Positions 1 through 9,544 are shown, counted from the stretch's first letter. The stretch: 64,000 bases of DNA from Lachnospiraceae bacterium (GCA_029071325.1 JAIEAP010000041.1:62001-126000), one strand, 5' to 3'. Notes: generated by a model not told the origin, from the letters alone. Numbers and translations are program-made.

Positions 1-1028
1 GGGACGTCGAACTGATAGTCCGGGATGTTTTCTATATCTGCAAATATAATGTTTACCGCAATTTTCAGCAATACAAACTGATAGACCGTGCCCAATGCAA
101 ACCCTAAATATGCCCAGGGCCGGTATCCGCCCAGCACGGCTTTTGCACAGTCTCCTGCCTCATATCCGAATACCTTCATCATGGTAATGGTTTTTCCGTT
201 TGCTTTGATGACAGATGTTGTGGCAATGAACAGCGTGACGCATGCCAATACGATTCCGATTGACATGATCATAACAGACATCATGCGGCTTGCCAGTTCA
301 TCCATACTGAACGACATCTGCATCATGGATGAAAAGCAGAAGACTGCAAAGGTGATAAAGAACACCAGTGATCTGCGCTGCCGGACATTGCTTTTTCTCA
401 GTTCTGTCAGGAAAGGAAGATCGGACTCTTTTTTTGCCCGAACTACCTTTGCAGTTGTGGTTTCTCTCATAAGCGACAGCGCGGAAGCCTTCAGCCGGCG
501 GCAGCTATAGAGGACGGAGAGTATTGCAAAAAATACGGTGGGCAGTCCTACCAGAGCCAGACACAAAGCGGGGTGGAATGTCACATCAAAGGACGGAAGA
601 TAACCGTCCTTATTCTGAATCTCATAAAGCGTAGGCATCAGCAAATGAGCGCAGAAATATCCCAGGGCAGTGCCCGCAAATACAGACAGGCCAAATACGC
701 CAAATTCTTTTGCAATGGCAACTCGTGAATATCCCAGAGCCTTCAGTATTCCCAGTTGCTTTTTGTGCGTGTCAATGTAATGACCGATATAAAAGCATAA
801 TAATACTACTGTGGTAAGCAGCAGGCAGCCGCCGGATAGCGCGCTTACCATCTTTGCGGTGCTGCACTGTGCTTCATAGAAGATTCTGGAAGCATCTGCT
901 GTGATTAATGCTTCCACACTGGTCAGATCCATATAGTAATTTAAGAACAGTGCGCAGACGAATACTGCACAGAAGCTTACAATCAGGATGCCCACCATTT
1001 TAAAAATGTCTTTCATGCGGATGATCAT
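1..1028 (-). CDS. FtsX-family ABC transporter permease (partial, C-terminus outside window)
   Basis: Membrane permease of a MacB/LolCDE-type ABC system. Read on the minus strand from the ATG at 1028, with GGAGG seven bases upstream, it begins MIIRMKDIFKMVGILIV. A first membrane segment is followed by an extracytoplasmic stretch, and then by further hydrophobic segments around the typical FtsX-core sequence KKQLGILKALGYS. Such permeases drive mechanotransmission rather than classical pore transport. It lies nine bases downstream of its ATPase gene, so the two are one operon with the TetR regulator. The reading frame is open to the window edge. The substrate is unknown; antimicrobial peptide or lipid export is typical of such units. 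Confidence 0.85.
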   Translation of the reverse strand, partial: MIIRMKDIFKMVGILIVSFCAVFVCALFLNYYMDLTSVEALITADASRIFYEAQCSTAKMVSALSGGCLLLTTVVLLCFYIGHYIDTHKKQLGILKALGYSRVAIAKEFGVFGLSVFAGTALGYFCAHLLMPTLYEIQNKDGYLPSFDVTFHPALCLALVGLPTVFFAILSVLYSCRRLKASALSLMRETTTAKVVRAKKESDLPFLTELRKSNVRQRRSLVFFITFAVFCFSSMMQMSFSMDELASRMMSVMIMSIGIVLACVTLFIATTSVIKANGKTITMMKVFGYEAGDCAKAVLGGYRPWAYLGFALGTVYQFVLLKIAVNIIFADIENIPDYQFDV

Positions 1029-1037
1029 AAGTGCCTC

Positions 1038-1730
1038 CTACCATTCAATTTCATATGCCGTTTTGGGCTTCTTGTTATGATATGTCTGGGTGATCTGTCC
1101 GCTGTTCATACGGATGACCGTATTTGCCATATCTGCGATATTCTGATTATGCGTTACCATGACCATGGTAAATCCAAGCTCTTTTTTTAATTGACAGATA
1201 TAATCGAGAACCTGCCGTCCCGTCTGTTCGTCAAGAGCGCCGGTAGGTTCGTCCAGATATAGTACGCGGGGCTTTTTTGCAAGAGCCCTTGCCACAGAGA
1301 CACGCTGCTGTTCTCCGCCGCTGAGCTCATGGGGATACTTGCCGCGCTTTTCTTTCAATCCCACCGCTTCTATGATCTTGCGGTATTCTTGGTTTCCTGC
1401 CAGATCAGCTCCCATTTTCACATTCTTATCAACGTTCAGATTCGGCAGCAGGAAATATTGCTGGAAAATGTAGCCGATGTATTCCTTTCTGAACCTGGTA
1501 AGCTCTTTATCCGTCATAGAAGAGAGATTCTGTGTATCGTAATAGACGGCTCCCTCATCTGAGGTCTCCAGACCTGAAATTACATTGAGCAATGTTGATT
1601 TGCCTGAACCGGAGGCGCCCAGTATCACAAGAAAATCCCCGTCCTCAATAGTAAGAGATATGCCTTTTAACACTTCATTTCGGCTGTCGCCGGTTCCGTA
1701 TGTTTTGTGTACGTTTTCAATTCTTATCAT
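1038..1730 (-). CDS. ABC transporter ATP-binding protein (MacB/LolD type)
   Basis: Cytoplasmic ATPase of 230 residues partnering the FtsX-type permease downstream. It has Walker [10 protein letters not shown] at residues 38-46, signature [15 protein letters not shown], Walker [13 protein letters not shown] and switch VTHN, all intact, so it should hydrolyse ATP. The Q-loop region [13 protein letters not shown] is characteristic of the LolD/MacB subfamily. Its start overlaps the 3' end of the tetR-like gene by 14 bases, implying translational coupling. The ribosome binding site AAGGAGC lies inside that upstream gene. Confidence 0.93.
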   Translation of the reverse strand: MIRIENVHKTYGTGDSRNEVLKGISLTIEDGDFLVILGASGSGKSTLLNVISGLETSDEGAVYYDTQNLSSMTDKELTRFRKEYIGYIFQQYFLLPNLNVDKNVKMGADLAGNQEYRKIIEAVGLKEKRGKYPHELSGGEQQRVSVARALAKKPRVLYLDEPTGALDEQTGRQVLDYICQLKKELGFTMVMVTHNQNIADMANTVIRMNSGQITQTYHNKKPKTAYEIEW

Positions 1731-2310
1731 GGTTCTGGTAAGCTCCTTTTTCCATCATCAACAGACTTTTGAAAATCTCCGTCAATCGATCCGATATTTG
1801 TTCCATGGTATAATTGCATAACCCAGTGGCGCACATGGTTGCGATTCCGTGGGTGTAGGTCCATAAATGCTGATACATCCTGTCTGCAGCCGCTCTGCTT
1901 AATCCGTATGGAATCTGTACAGAATGCAGTATTTCTTCGTAGCTTGCATCTATCTGGGGAAGGATATGGGCAACATCCGTCTGTTCCGATCCGGCGCTCA
2001 TAAACAGAAGCTGGAAAAGCTTCGGTTCTCGGATTGAGAATGTGATATATGCCATTCCCACGCCTTTAAATGCGATTTCCTGCTGCAGACCATCTGTCAC
2101 ATACTGCCGGTACAGCTCCTTGCCGCAGGCGATGACTTCCGCCCTGATCTGGTCCATATTCTCGAAAACAGTAAAGATCGGCCGGGCAGAACTCCCCAGG
2201 CGCGTGCCCAATTCCCTGGCAGTGATCTTGTCGATTCCGTCTGTCTTTGCAATCTGGAAAGCCATTTGTATGATTTCATCCTTTGAAAACTTTGCTTTCG
2301 GCGGCATCAT
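1717..2310 (-). CDS. TetR-family transcriptional regulator
   Basis: Protein of 197 residues with an N-terminal HTH (KDEIIQMAFQIAKTDGIDKI, then TARELGTRLGSSARPIFTVF). The alpha-helical C-terminal ligand domain resembles the TetR_C_33/WHG type. First gene of the minus-strand operon with the ABC ATPase and permease, so it most likely represses that transporter. Two adjacent ATGs (2310 and 2307) follow AGAGG at 3 and 6 bases; the second has better spacing. A 16-bp perfect palindrome 11 bases upstream is the likely operator and implies autoregulation. The inducing ligand cannot be read from the sequence. Confidence 0.9.
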   Translation of the reverse strand: MMPPKAKFSKDEIIQMAFQIAKTDGIDKITARELGTRLGSSARPIFTVFENMDQIRAEVIACGKELYRQYVTDGLQQEIAFKGVGMAYITFSIREPKLFQLLFMSAGSEQTDVAHILPQIDASYEEILHSVQIPYGLSRAAADRMYQHLWTYTHGIATMCATGLCNYTMEQISDRLTEIFKSLLMMEKGAYQNHDKN

Positions 2311-2321
2311 GCACCTCTTTC

Positions 2322-2337
2322 TAAAACATATGTTTTA
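2322..2337. promoter_or_regulatory. Palindromic operator upstream of tetR-like gene
   Basis: TAAAACATATGTTTTA is a perfect 16-bp inverted repeat between the regulator start and its AT-rich upstream region. Size and position fit a TetR-family operator. Binding by the adjacent regulator is inferred. Confidence 0.6.
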
Positions 2338-2508
2338 AATTGTGTGTTTTATTATAGTGTGAATTTTTTGTGCTGTCAATACTTAAGACGAAATGTGGAT
2401 ACAAAATAGACAGTATTTACAAACAAATTCGATTTATACAATAATGACAAAAACTGCATGTCACCATGAAGAAATATAGGTAAAAATGCTTAAAAATATA
2501 TTTGAATA

Positions 2509-2537
2509 TTGACTAAAATTGTGCATGATGATATGAT
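2509..2537 (+). promoter_or_regulatory. Sigma-A promoter of the N-acetylglucosamine PTS operon
   Basis: TTGACT (2509-2514), a 17-base spacer and TATGAT (2532-2537) match sigma-A elements. The expected transcript start near 2544 leaves a leader of about 145 bases before the EIIA start at 2689. The rest of the 2338-2688 gap is AT-rich. It holds a further TTGACA at 2563 without a well-spaced -10, and no clear riboswitch or antiterminator was seen. Confidence 0.6.
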
Positions 2538-2688
2538 TAAAGCAACTTAAAATTGAATTTTGTTGACAGTTTGTACTACTGCCATAAGGAGACAGAGCCG
2601 GATTTTATAAGTTAGTCGCACATATGAGATGCAGGGATTGATTTATAGGATGCGGCTTTTTGCATCAATACGAAGGGAGGTAATAGCA

Positions 2689-3177
2689 ATGAAGCTGTTT
2701 CGGGGATTATTGGGAAAATCTGGAGGGACTCCGGTAGCGGCGCCGGTCAACGGCAGGCTTGTTTCCATCCGGGAAGTCAACGATCCGACCTTTGGGGAGG
2801 AGGTGCTGGGAAAGGGAGTGGCGATCCTTCCTTTGGACAACAGGATCTGTTCACCGATAGATGGGACCGTTACGACAGTATTTCCTACCGGACACGCGGT
2901 TGCCATCACCGGAAGTGACGGCATGGAGGTTTTGATCCATGTAGGACTGGATACCGTCAAGCTGAAAGGACAACATTTTTCCATACATGCAGAAGCGGGA
3001 CAGCAGGTCAGCAGAGGAGACCTTCTGATTGAGGCAGATATGGATGCGATCGGCGCAGAGGGTTACGATATCATTACACCTGTGGTTATCTGCAATTCGG
3101 ATGATTATTCTGAATTTCGGATAGAGCCTGCCGGGGATGTGGCGCAGGGAGATGTGGTGATGACCTTAAAGAAGTAA
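2689..3177 (+). CDS. PTS glucose-type EIIA component (GlcNAc operon)
   Basis: Cytoplasmic phosphocarrier of 162 residues that takes phosphate from HPr and passes it to the IIB domain of the permease encoded next. The active-site region VLIHVGLDTV puts the phosphorylated His at residue 84, with the conserved supporting His69 in FPTGHA. The start at 2689 is chosen over an upstream ATG at 2629 because AGGGAGG lies 9 bases before it. Encoded 53 bases upstream of the IICB gene, it supplies the EIIA part that is fused in some NagE proteins. It could also serve other PTS permeases that lack a IIA. Confidence 0.93.
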   Translation: MKLFRGLLGKSGGTPVAAPVNGRLVSIREVNDPTFGEEVLGKGVAILPLDNRICSPIDGTVTTVFPTGHAVAITGSDGMEVLIHVGLDTVKLKGQHFSIHAEAGQQVSRGDLLIEADMDAIGAEGYDIITPVVICNSDDYSEFRIEPAGDVAQGDVVMTLKK

Positions 3178-3230
3178 ATCAAGTTCTGTGGCTAGGGCAG
3201 GACAAAATGATAAAAAAGGGGGTTGGTTTT

Positions 3231-4700
3231 ATGATGAAACATTTACAAAAGCTTGGAAAAGCGTTGATGCTTCCTGTAGCAGCTCTTCCGATCTGCGGTA
3301 TTCTGATGGGCATCGGGTATGCGCTGTGTCCGTCAACCATGCAGGGCGGTGATGTGGAAGGCTTCCTGGAGATGCTGGGATTCTTTCTGGTAAAGGCAGG
3401 CGGAGCCCTCATCGAACATCTGCCGCTGCTGTTTGTGGTGGGTGTCGGTGTCGGCATGGCGGATGATCATGACGGTACGGCAGGATTGGCAGCATTGGCT
3501 TCCTGGCTGATGATCACGAATCTGTTGTCTACCGGAGTTGTGACTACATTGATGCCATCCGTCGCAGATAATGCCACTAAGTTACTTGCGTTTGGCGCCA
3601 TCGAAAATGCATTTATCGGTATTCTGTCAGGTATCATCGGAGCCGTCTGCTACAATAAGTTTAAGAATACGAAGCTGCCCAGCTGGCTGTCCTTCTTCAG
3701 TGGGAAGCGCTGTGTGGCGATTATCGCAGGCGTAGTATCCATCGTTGCGGCGGCAATTCTGCTGTTCTTATGGCCACTCATCTATGCTGGTCTGGTTGCA
3801 TTAGGAGAAGGAATTGTAAAATTGGGTCCTGCAGGCGCCGGAATCTACGCATTCTTAAACCGTTTGCTGATTCCTACCGGTCTGCACCATGCGCTGAACA
3901 ATGTGTTCTGGTTTGATACCGTTGGTCTCGGAGACCTGAGTCATTTCTGGGCAGGCGATACCAGTGCAGATGTAAGCTGGAGTCTGGGTATGTATATGTC
4001 GGGATTCTTCCCCTGTATGATGTTCGGTATTCCGGGCGCGGCGCTGGCAATGATTCAGACCGCAAAGACCAATAAGAAGAAAGTGGCGATTGGTCTTGTG
4101 GCATCCGCGGCTGTCTGTGCATTTGTCTGCGGCGTTACAGAGCCCTTCGAGTTCGGTTTCATGTTCCTGGCACCGGTGCTGTACTTAATCTATGCACTGT
4201 TATATGGTATTTTCACTGTGATCACTGTTCTGGTAGGCTTCCGTGCAGGCTTCAGTTTCTCGGCAGGCGCTACCGACCTGGCATTCTCGGCGCCGTTGCC
4301 TGCAGCAGCAAATACCTGGATGATCATTCCGCTGGGTATTGCGGCATTTGTAGTATTCTATCTGGTGTTCCGGTTCGCGATCGTGAAGTTTGATCTGAAG
4401 ACGCCTGGTAGAGAAGATGATGATGTAGAAGCAGAAAAGAGAGCAGTATTGGCAAATGATAACTTTACTGAGGTTGCTGCCATTATCCTGGAAGGACTTG
4501 GAGGCAAAGAGAACGTGACCTCCCTTGATAACTGTATTACAAGACTCCGTATGGAGATCAAGGATTATACAATGGTAGACGAGAAGAAGATTAAATCTGC
4601 TGGAATCTCAGGAGTTATCAGACCCAGCAAGACTGCAGTTCAGGTAATTGTAGGGACGAAGGTACAGTTTGTAGCGGATGAAATGAAGAAAATGTTATAG
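3231..4700 (+). CDS. nagE: PTS N-acetylglucosamine-type IICB permease
   Basis: Membrane permease that imports and phosphorylates an amino sugar, here most likely N-acetylglucosamine because nagB and nagA follow. The IIC domain (about residues 1-400) starts MMKHLQKLGKALMLPVAALP. It contains the family motif GVTEPFEFGFMFLAP and many hydrophobic segments. A IIB domain follows with the phosphorylated Cys in LDNCITRLRM. The start at 3231 (or the adjacent ATG at 3234) has AAGGGGG about 9 bases upstream; a longer start at 3207 has a poorer site. It lacks a fused IIA, which is provided by the preceding gene. Specificity for GlcNAc rather than glucose rests on context. Confidence 0.9.
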   Translation: MMKHLQKLGKALMLPVAALPICGILMGIGYALCPSTMQGGDVEGFLEMLGFFLVKAGGALIEHLPLLFVVGVGVGMADDHDGTAGLAALASWLMITNLLSTGVVTTLMPSVADNATKLLAFGAIENAFIGILSGIIGAVCYNKFKNTKLPSWLSFFSGKRCVAIIAGVVSIVAAAILLFLWPLIYAGLVALGEGIVKLGPAGAGIYAFLNRLLIPTGLHHALNNVFWFDTVGLGDLSHFWAGDTSADVSWSLGMYMSGFFPCMMFGIPGAALAMIQTAKTNKKKVAIGLVASAAVCAFVCGVTEPFEFGFMFLAPVLYLIYALLYGIFTVITVLVGFRAGFSFSAGATDLAFSAPLPAAANTWMIIPLGIAAFVVFYLVFRFAIVKFDLKTPGREDDDVEAEKRAVLANDNFTEVAAIILEGLGGKENVTSLDNCITRLRMEIKDYTMVDEKKIKSAGISGVIRPSKTAVQVIVGTKVQFVADEMKKML

Positions 4701-4740
4701 GTATTAGTGTAAGCGATAATACCGAAACTCCTAGCAGATC

Positions 4741-4758
4741 GGAGGCCTTCGGGCCTCC
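4741..4758 (+). terminator. Short GC hairpin with UUCG loop, possible attenuating terminator
   Basis: GGAGGCC, loop TTCG and GGCCTCC form a perfect 7-bp stem followed by GGTTTT. It sits between the IICB gene and nagB. The short U-tract suggests partial termination or an mRNA stability element, giving less nagB-nagA than permease message. Confidence 0.6.
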
Positions 4759-4791
4759 GGTTTTCACATGATACAGGAAAGGAGGGCATGT

Positions 4792-5520
4792 ATGAAAATT
4801 ATCAAAGCAAGGGATTACAATGATATGAGCAGGAAAGCGGCAAATATCATTTCCGCACAGATCATCATGAAACCGGCATGCGTATTAGGGCTTGCCACCG
4901 GTTCCACGCCCGTCGGCACATATGCGCAGTTGGTAGAGTGGTATCAGAAGGGAGATCTGGATTTCTCGGAGGTGACCACCGTAAATCTGGACGAGTATAA
5001 GGGATTGACCCGGGAGAATGAGCAGAGTTACTATTACTTTATGAATGAGAAGCTGTTCAGTAAGGTAAATATTGATCTGAAACGTACATTTCTCCCGGAT
5101 GGAATGGAACCGGACAGTGATAAAGCGTGTGCGGATTATAATGGAATCATAGCATCGCTGGGAGGCGTGGACTTGCAGCTTCTGGGGCTGGGACACAATG
5201 GGCATATCGGCTTTAATGAACCTGGAATGGCATTCGAGGCGGAGACGCACTGCGTGAATCTGACGGAATCCACCATGAAGGCAAACCAGAGATTTTTTGC
5301 GTCTATGGAGGATGTGCCGCGGCAGGCTTATACCATGGGAATCAAGACCATCATGCAGGCGAAGAAAATACTGGTGGTGATCAGCGGAGAGGATAAGGCG
5401 GATATTGTAAAGAGAGCTTTCTTCGGGGCAATCACTCCTCAGGTGCAGGCGTCCATTCTGCAGCTGCACAATGACGTGACGATCGTGGCGGATGAGGCTG
5501 CGCTGTCAAAGGTGGAATAA
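4792..5520 (+). CDS. nagB: Glucosamine-6-phosphate deaminase
   Basis: Converts glucosamine 6-phosphate to fructose 6-phosphate and ammonia, feeding amino sugars into glycolysis. The 242-residue protein has LGLATGSTPVG (phosphate-binding loop), the catalytic Asp67 in NLDEYKGL, and the ring-opening His/Glu region GLGHNGHIGFNEPG (His138, Glu143). The start at 4792 follows AAAGGAGGG; the frame is open from 4768 but without a good ribosome site there. It lies 91 bases after the permease and 47 before nagA. Length and motifs match the Bacillus-type enzyme. Confidence 0.96.
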   Translation: MKIIKARDYNDMSRKAANIISAQIIMKPACVLGLATGSTPVGTYAQLVEWYQKGDLDFSEVTTVNLDEYKGLTRENEQSYYYFMNEKLFSKVNIDLKRTFLPDGMEPDSDKACADYNGIIASLGGVDLQLLGLGHNGHIGFNEPGMAFEAETHCVNLTESTMKANQRFFASMEDVPRQAYTMGIKTIMQAKKILVVISGEDKADIVKRAFFGAITPQVQASILQLHNDVTIVADEAALSKVE

Positions 5521-5567
5521 AGATATGGCGGTAAAATGTATGCCGCATGGGAAGGGGGGCATTCCAT

Positions 5568-6707
5568 ATGATCATTAAGAATGCCAGCGTATTTCAGGAG
5601 GACGGGATATTCCTGCCGCGGGATGTTTATATAGAAGGAGATTGCTTTGCAGATTCCGGGGAACATCTGTCTGATCGGAGTGAAATAGATGTGGCCGGCT
5701 GTTATGCCATACCGGGGCTGACGGATATTCATTTTCATGGCTGTGTGGGACACGATTTCTGCGACGGGACAGAGGAAGCCATTGATGCTATGGCGCGTTA
5801 TGAGGCAGAGCAGGGTGTGACGAATATTGTGCCTGCAACCATGACGTTGGCAGAAGAGACGCTGTTTGATATCTGCCGCGCGGCAAAGTCATATGCCGAG
5901 GGCGGAGTAAGAGAGGGGCGTGCGCGTTTGCAGGGAATTAACATGGAGGGTCCCTTCGTGTCCTTGGCAAAAAAGGGCGCACAGAACGGAGCCTACATTC
6001 ACAGACCGGACGTAGCAATGTTTGACCGGCTGAATGAAGCTTCTGGTCATCGCATTCGTCTGGTGGCTATTGCTCCGGAGGAAGAGGGGGCGATGGAGTT
6101 TATTGCGGCGAGGTGTGGGGAAGCAGTTATGTCATTGGCACATAGCTGTGCGGATTATGATATTGCCATAGAGGCATTTGACCGGGGGGCGTCTCATGTG
6201 ACCCATCTCTATAATGCCATGAATCCATACACGCACAGGGCGCCGGGACCCATCGGTGCAGCGGCAGACCGGGAAAAGGTCGAGGTGGAACTGATCTGTG
6301 ACGGGGTTCATATCCATCCGGCCTCCGTGCGGACGACCTTTCGGATATTCGGCAGCAGCCGCATCATATTGATCAGTGACAGTATGCGTGCCACTGGATT
6401 GGGGGACGGAGATTACAGTCTGGGAGGGCAGGCGGTAAAGGTAGTGGGCAACCGTGCGACCCTTGCGGATGGAACCATTGCCGGGTCGGCGACTAATCTG
6501 ATGGACTGCATGAGGACGGCAGTGTTGAAAATGGGGATTCCGCTGGAAGCTGCGGTGCGCTGTGCTGCGGTGAATCCGGCAAAAAGTGTAGGAATCTATG
6601 AACAATACGGAAGTATCGCGCCGGGAAAGAAGGCAGACGTGGTGTTATTGCAAAAGGCGGATCTGTCCATTCAGAACGTCATTTTAGACGGGCAGTTACT
6701 ATACTAA
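5568..6707 (+). CDS. nagA: N-acetylglucosamine-6-phosphate deacetylase
   Basis: Amidohydrolase-superfamily enzyme of 379 residues that removes acetate from GlcNAc-6-P, giving the substrate of NagB. Visible motifs are DIHFHGCVGHDF (metal site region), NMEGPFVS, HLYNAMNPYTHR and ISDSMRATG with the catalytic Asp. The start at 5568 has GGAAGGGGGG eight bases upstream; an earlier ATG at 5547 has none. Last gene of the four-gene operon, with only 73 bases before the lepB frame. Confidence 0.96.
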   Translation: MIIKNASVFQEDGIFLPRDVYIEGDCFADSGEHLSDRSEIDVAGCYAIPGLTDIHFHGCVGHDFCDGTEEAIDAMARYEAEQGVTNIVPATMTLAEETLFDICRAAKSYAEGGVREGRARLQGINMEGPFVSLAKKGAQNGAYIHRPDVAMFDRLNEASGHRIRLVAIAPEEEGAMEFIAARCGEAVMSLAHSCADYDIAIEAFDRGASHVTHLYNAMNPYTHRAPGPIGAAADREKVEVELICDGVHIHPASVRTTFRIFGSSRIILISDSMRATGLGDGDYSLGGQAVKVVGNRATLADGTIAGSATNLMDCMRTAVLKMGIPLEAAVRCAAVNPAKSVGIYEQYGSIAPGKKADVVLLQKADLSIQNVILDGQLLY

Positions 6708-6780
6708 TTTTGACTTTTCTGTGAGAATGTGAGAGAATACCTTTAAGTATGTATGATTATAATAGAGCAGGGTGACGAAA

Positions 6781-7422
6781 ATGATGTTGGAAGAAGATAA
6801 TATCTTACAGGAAGATGATTCTCTCAAGGAATATAAGAGAATAAAGGCGACAGAGACAGAAGATAAGCAGAATGCACAGAGTAAGAGTAATAAGCTCCAT
6901 TCCAATCTGCGGGAGCTGATCAGCTGGATATTGACAGTGGTGGTGGCTGTTGTTCTTGCCCTGGTGTTAAACTGGTATGTGCTGATCAATGCGGAGATTC
7001 CTTCCGGTTCCATGGAAAATACCATTATGACAGACGATAAGATCATCGGTTTCCGCCTGTCGTATCTGTTTTCAGATCCCGACCGGGGTGATATTGTTAT
7101 ATTCCGAAATCCGGATAACGAGTCGGAGAACTATGTGAAACGTGTGATCGGACTGCCGGGTGAGACTGTGCGGATAGACAATGGATGCATTTACATTGAC
7201 GGAGTGCTTTTGGAGGAAGATTATCTGAAAGAAGACTGGACGCTGGCGACAGGACCGTATCTCTTTGAGGTACCGGAAGAGTCCTATCTGGTTCTGGGGG
7301 ATAACCGCAACAATTCTTATGATGCGCGTTATTGGAATCATACATATGTAGAAAAGGATAAGATACTGGGAAAAGCATTGTTCTGCTATTGGCCCTTGAA
7401 GGATTTTGGCGGCTTGAATTAA
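6781..7422 (+). CDS. lepB: Signal peptidase I
   Basis: Membrane-bound serine protease that cleaves signal peptides of exported proteins. It has a 40-residue charged cytoplasmic N-terminus, a single membrane span at about 47-66, catalytic Ser77 in IPSGSMENTI, general base Lys120 in YVKRVIGLPGE, and box E GDNRNNSYDARYW. Length of 213 residues is normal for Gram-positive enzymes. A GTG at 6772 or the ATG at 6784 are alternative starts. A -10-like TATAAT lies at 6758-6763 and a strong hairpin terminator follows, so it is probably transcribed on its own. Confidence 0.95.
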   Translation: MMLEEDNILQEDDSLKEYKRIKATETEDKQNAQSKSNKLHSNLRELISWILTVVVAVVLALVLNWYVLINAEIPSGSMENTIMTDDKIIGFRLSYLFSDPDRGDIVIFRNPDNESENYVKRVIGLPGETVRIDNGCIYIDGVLLEEDYLKEDWTLATGPYLFEVPEESYLVLGDNRNNSYDARYWNHTYVEKDKILGKALFCYWPLKDFGGLN

Positions 7423-7447
7423 AGCCGGGAGAAAGGCGAAAATAGAA

Positions 7448-7474
7448 GGAGCGGCTGCGTGATGCAGCCGCTCC
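7448..7474. terminator. Bidirectional rho-independent terminator (lepB / ltaS-like)
   Basis: GGAGCGGCTGC, loop GTGAT, GCAGCCGCTCC is a perfect 11-bp GC-rich stem between two convergent genes. U-rich stretches follow on both strands (TGTTGTATT on plus, TTCTATTTT on minus), so it probably ends both transcripts. Confidence 0.88.
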
Positions 7475-7489
7475 TGTTGTATTAGGGGG

Positions 7490-9544
7490 TTATTCTGCTT
7501 CCGTGGGAAGTTCTGTCTCTGTCTCTATATCTGGCACATCTGGGTCATCGTATACCAGTTCGTTGGAACTGCGGAAGATGGTGCTGCCGGATACGATATT
7601 GGCAGTCAGAATGTCGCCGTCCTCAACATCCTCCTGATTTATTTTCAGTATAGATGTGGCAAGGAAGGATGTCGAAACCTTCTCGCCATTGACGTAAATT
7701 TTGGTCCAGGGCGTGAAGTTGCTGCCGTAGATGCACAACTTTCCGTTGTCGGATTTCATGGTGCCGTTCAGGATTACTTCATCAACACCCATAGCAAGCT
7801 CAGTGGCGGGATATTTATCTACGCCGTTGTAAGCGTAACGCTTACCGTACAGCAGGTCGTACTGCAGCTGCTCCAGATTGTCGGAGTATGATGCGGATCC
7901 GCCCTGGCTCTGGATGTAAGAGAACATGGTGCCTGCGTGAATATCCAACTGGTCTGTGATGTTTGCCAGAAGCTCGTAGGAAGTGCAGTCTTTATCCTGC
8001 TTGGGCAGATCAAAGTTGTTCCATGTGATATATTTGGTCTTAAAAATATCTCCGGATGCCATGTCTTCATCGGTCAGTCCCATGGTGGGAAGGTGATCGC
8101 CAAAGAATACCACGATTGTTTTCTCATCCCGCTGGGACAGTGCGGCAGTCAGGTTTCCGATAAATTTATCAACTTCATGGATTTCGTTGATGTAGTATTC
8201 CCATGCATTATTGGAAGCTTCGTCTTTTGCGCCGCTCACGTTAATCTCGGGATTCTCAATAATCTTCTCTGTGGGGTAATCTCCATGCCCCTGTACCGTG
8301 ATGGTGTATACGAAATCGCTCTGGTCCGGAGTGGCGTTCATTGCTTTCAGCGTCTCGCTGATCAGAATGTTATCCGTGGGCCAGGAACCTAACGGCGTGT
8401 ACTCATGGATGTTCATACATTCCTTACTGGTAAAGGAATCAAAGCCCATCATAGAGAAAGCATTAGCCCTGCTGTAGAAGTTACCGCCATTGTTGTGTAC
8501 CACATGAGTGCCGTATCCCAGATCGCTCAGCACGGAAGCAATACTCTCACAGTCTGTCTGCTTTAAGGTGGTTTTGTAAGGGTACTCGCCTGTGCCGAAA
8601 TATTTCATGCCCATACCGGTCAGTATTTCAAATTCGGTATTTGCCGTTCCGGCGCCTACCACCGGAACCGTCAGATAACCGGAGGAATAATCGTTTAACA
8701 AGCGATGGAAATTCGGGGTCGGGTCCTGAGAATACTGTAGGAAATTCACGTCATAGGGATCGACGAAGGATTCCAGCAGAACCACGATAATATTGGGGGC
8801 GTCCTCCACAGCCGTTGTCTCGGGCGGGACGGAAGCCTGAATATGTTTGATGGTTTCCTCGGAGTAATTGTCCGGCTTGCTCATACCGCGGTCTACCACA
8901 CTGGAGGAAAAACCATATACAAAGCCGTAATTTTCATAGCCCATGGCAATGTTGGAGAAATATGACGCTACTACATTGGTGGACTGGGCTGCCTTGGTGG
9001 TAACGGGAACCATCAGGAAGATGGCTGCAACCATCAGAGGGGTGAAGATTTTATGGATGTTTCCCTGGAATTTCGGTCCTTTGATAAAGAGCCAGATACA
9101 GAAAGCCAGGAACAGTCCGACGCATACGATTACCGTTGCTGCTTCGCCCATGGTAAAATATTTGGTGTTCTGCATGGCGAACAGATCGCCTAAGCATTTT
9201 AGATCCGTATATCCGAAGGGGGTGACCCGCTTGGACAGGATAACGCCGTTGACGGTTCCTAAGAACACCCATAATGCGCTGATTAGCAGCCGTGCCAAAA
9301 GCCTTCTCCGCAGGAAATATACTACAGACAGACTGGCAAAAATGATAAAGGAATTATAAAGGTATGCAGTTGTGTGCTCTCCGATAAAGGAGCAGGCGGA
9401 GAGAAAATCACGCCTGGAAATGCACTCAATTACAAATACGAGAAAGCAGGACAGCAGCGCATGGAACAGCAGTGAATAGCGGTTCATACATGCGGTTATC
9501 TGGTCAAGCTTTCGGGAACTGCAAACGTTTTCCGTAGTTTTCAT
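7490..9544 (-). CDS. LTA synthase family sulfatase (lipoteichoic acid synthase-like)
   Basis: Polytopic membrane enzyme of 684 residues with an extracellular alkaline-phosphatase-fold domain that would transfer glycerol-phosphate in cell-wall polymer synthesis. Five N-terminal hydrophobic segments precede NIIVVLLESFVDP (metal ligand Glu), the Thr-nucleophile region GTANTEFEILTGMG, TVQGHGDYP and VVFFGDHLPTMG. After the catalytic domain, about 110 extra residues contain a beta-rich IPT/TIG-like segment (LCIYGSNFTPWTKIYVNGE) and an acidic Pro/Glu/Thr tail. The start at 9544 is chosen because GGGAGG precedes it by 10 bases; the frame is open to 9718 but lacks another good site. Confidence 0.9.
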   Translation of the reverse strand: MKTTENVCSSRKLDQITACMNRYSLLFHALLSCFLVFVIECISRRDFLSACSFIGEHTTAYLYNSFIIFASLSVVYFLRRRLLARLLISALWVFLGTVNGVILSKRVTPFGYTDLKCLGDLFAMQNTKYFTMGEAATVIVCVGLFLAFCIWLFIKGPKFQGNIHKIFTPLMVAAIFLMVPVTTKAAQSTNVVASYFSNIAMGYENYGFVYGFSSSVVDRGMSKPDNYSEETIKHIQASVPPETTAVEDAPNIIVVLLESFVDPYDVNFLQYSQDPTPNFHRLLNDYSSGYLTVPVVGAGTANTEFEILTGMGMKYFGTGEYPYKTTLKQTDCESIASVLSDLGYGTHVVHNNGGNFYSRANAFSMMGFDSFTSKECMNIHEYTPLGSWPTDNILISETLKAMNATPDQSDFVYTITVQGHGDYPTEKIIENPEINVSGAKDEASNNAWEYYINEIHEVDKFIGNLTAALSQRDEKTIVVFFGDHLPTMGLTDEDMASGDIFKTKYITWNNFDLPKQDKDCTSYELLANITDQLDIHAGTMFSYIQSQGGSASYSDNLEQLQYDLLYGKRYAYNGVDKYPATELAMGVDEVILNGTMKSDNGKLCIYGSNFTPWTKIYVNGEKVSTSFLATSILKINQEDVEDGDILTANIVSGSTIFRSSNELVYDDPDVPDIETETELPTEAE

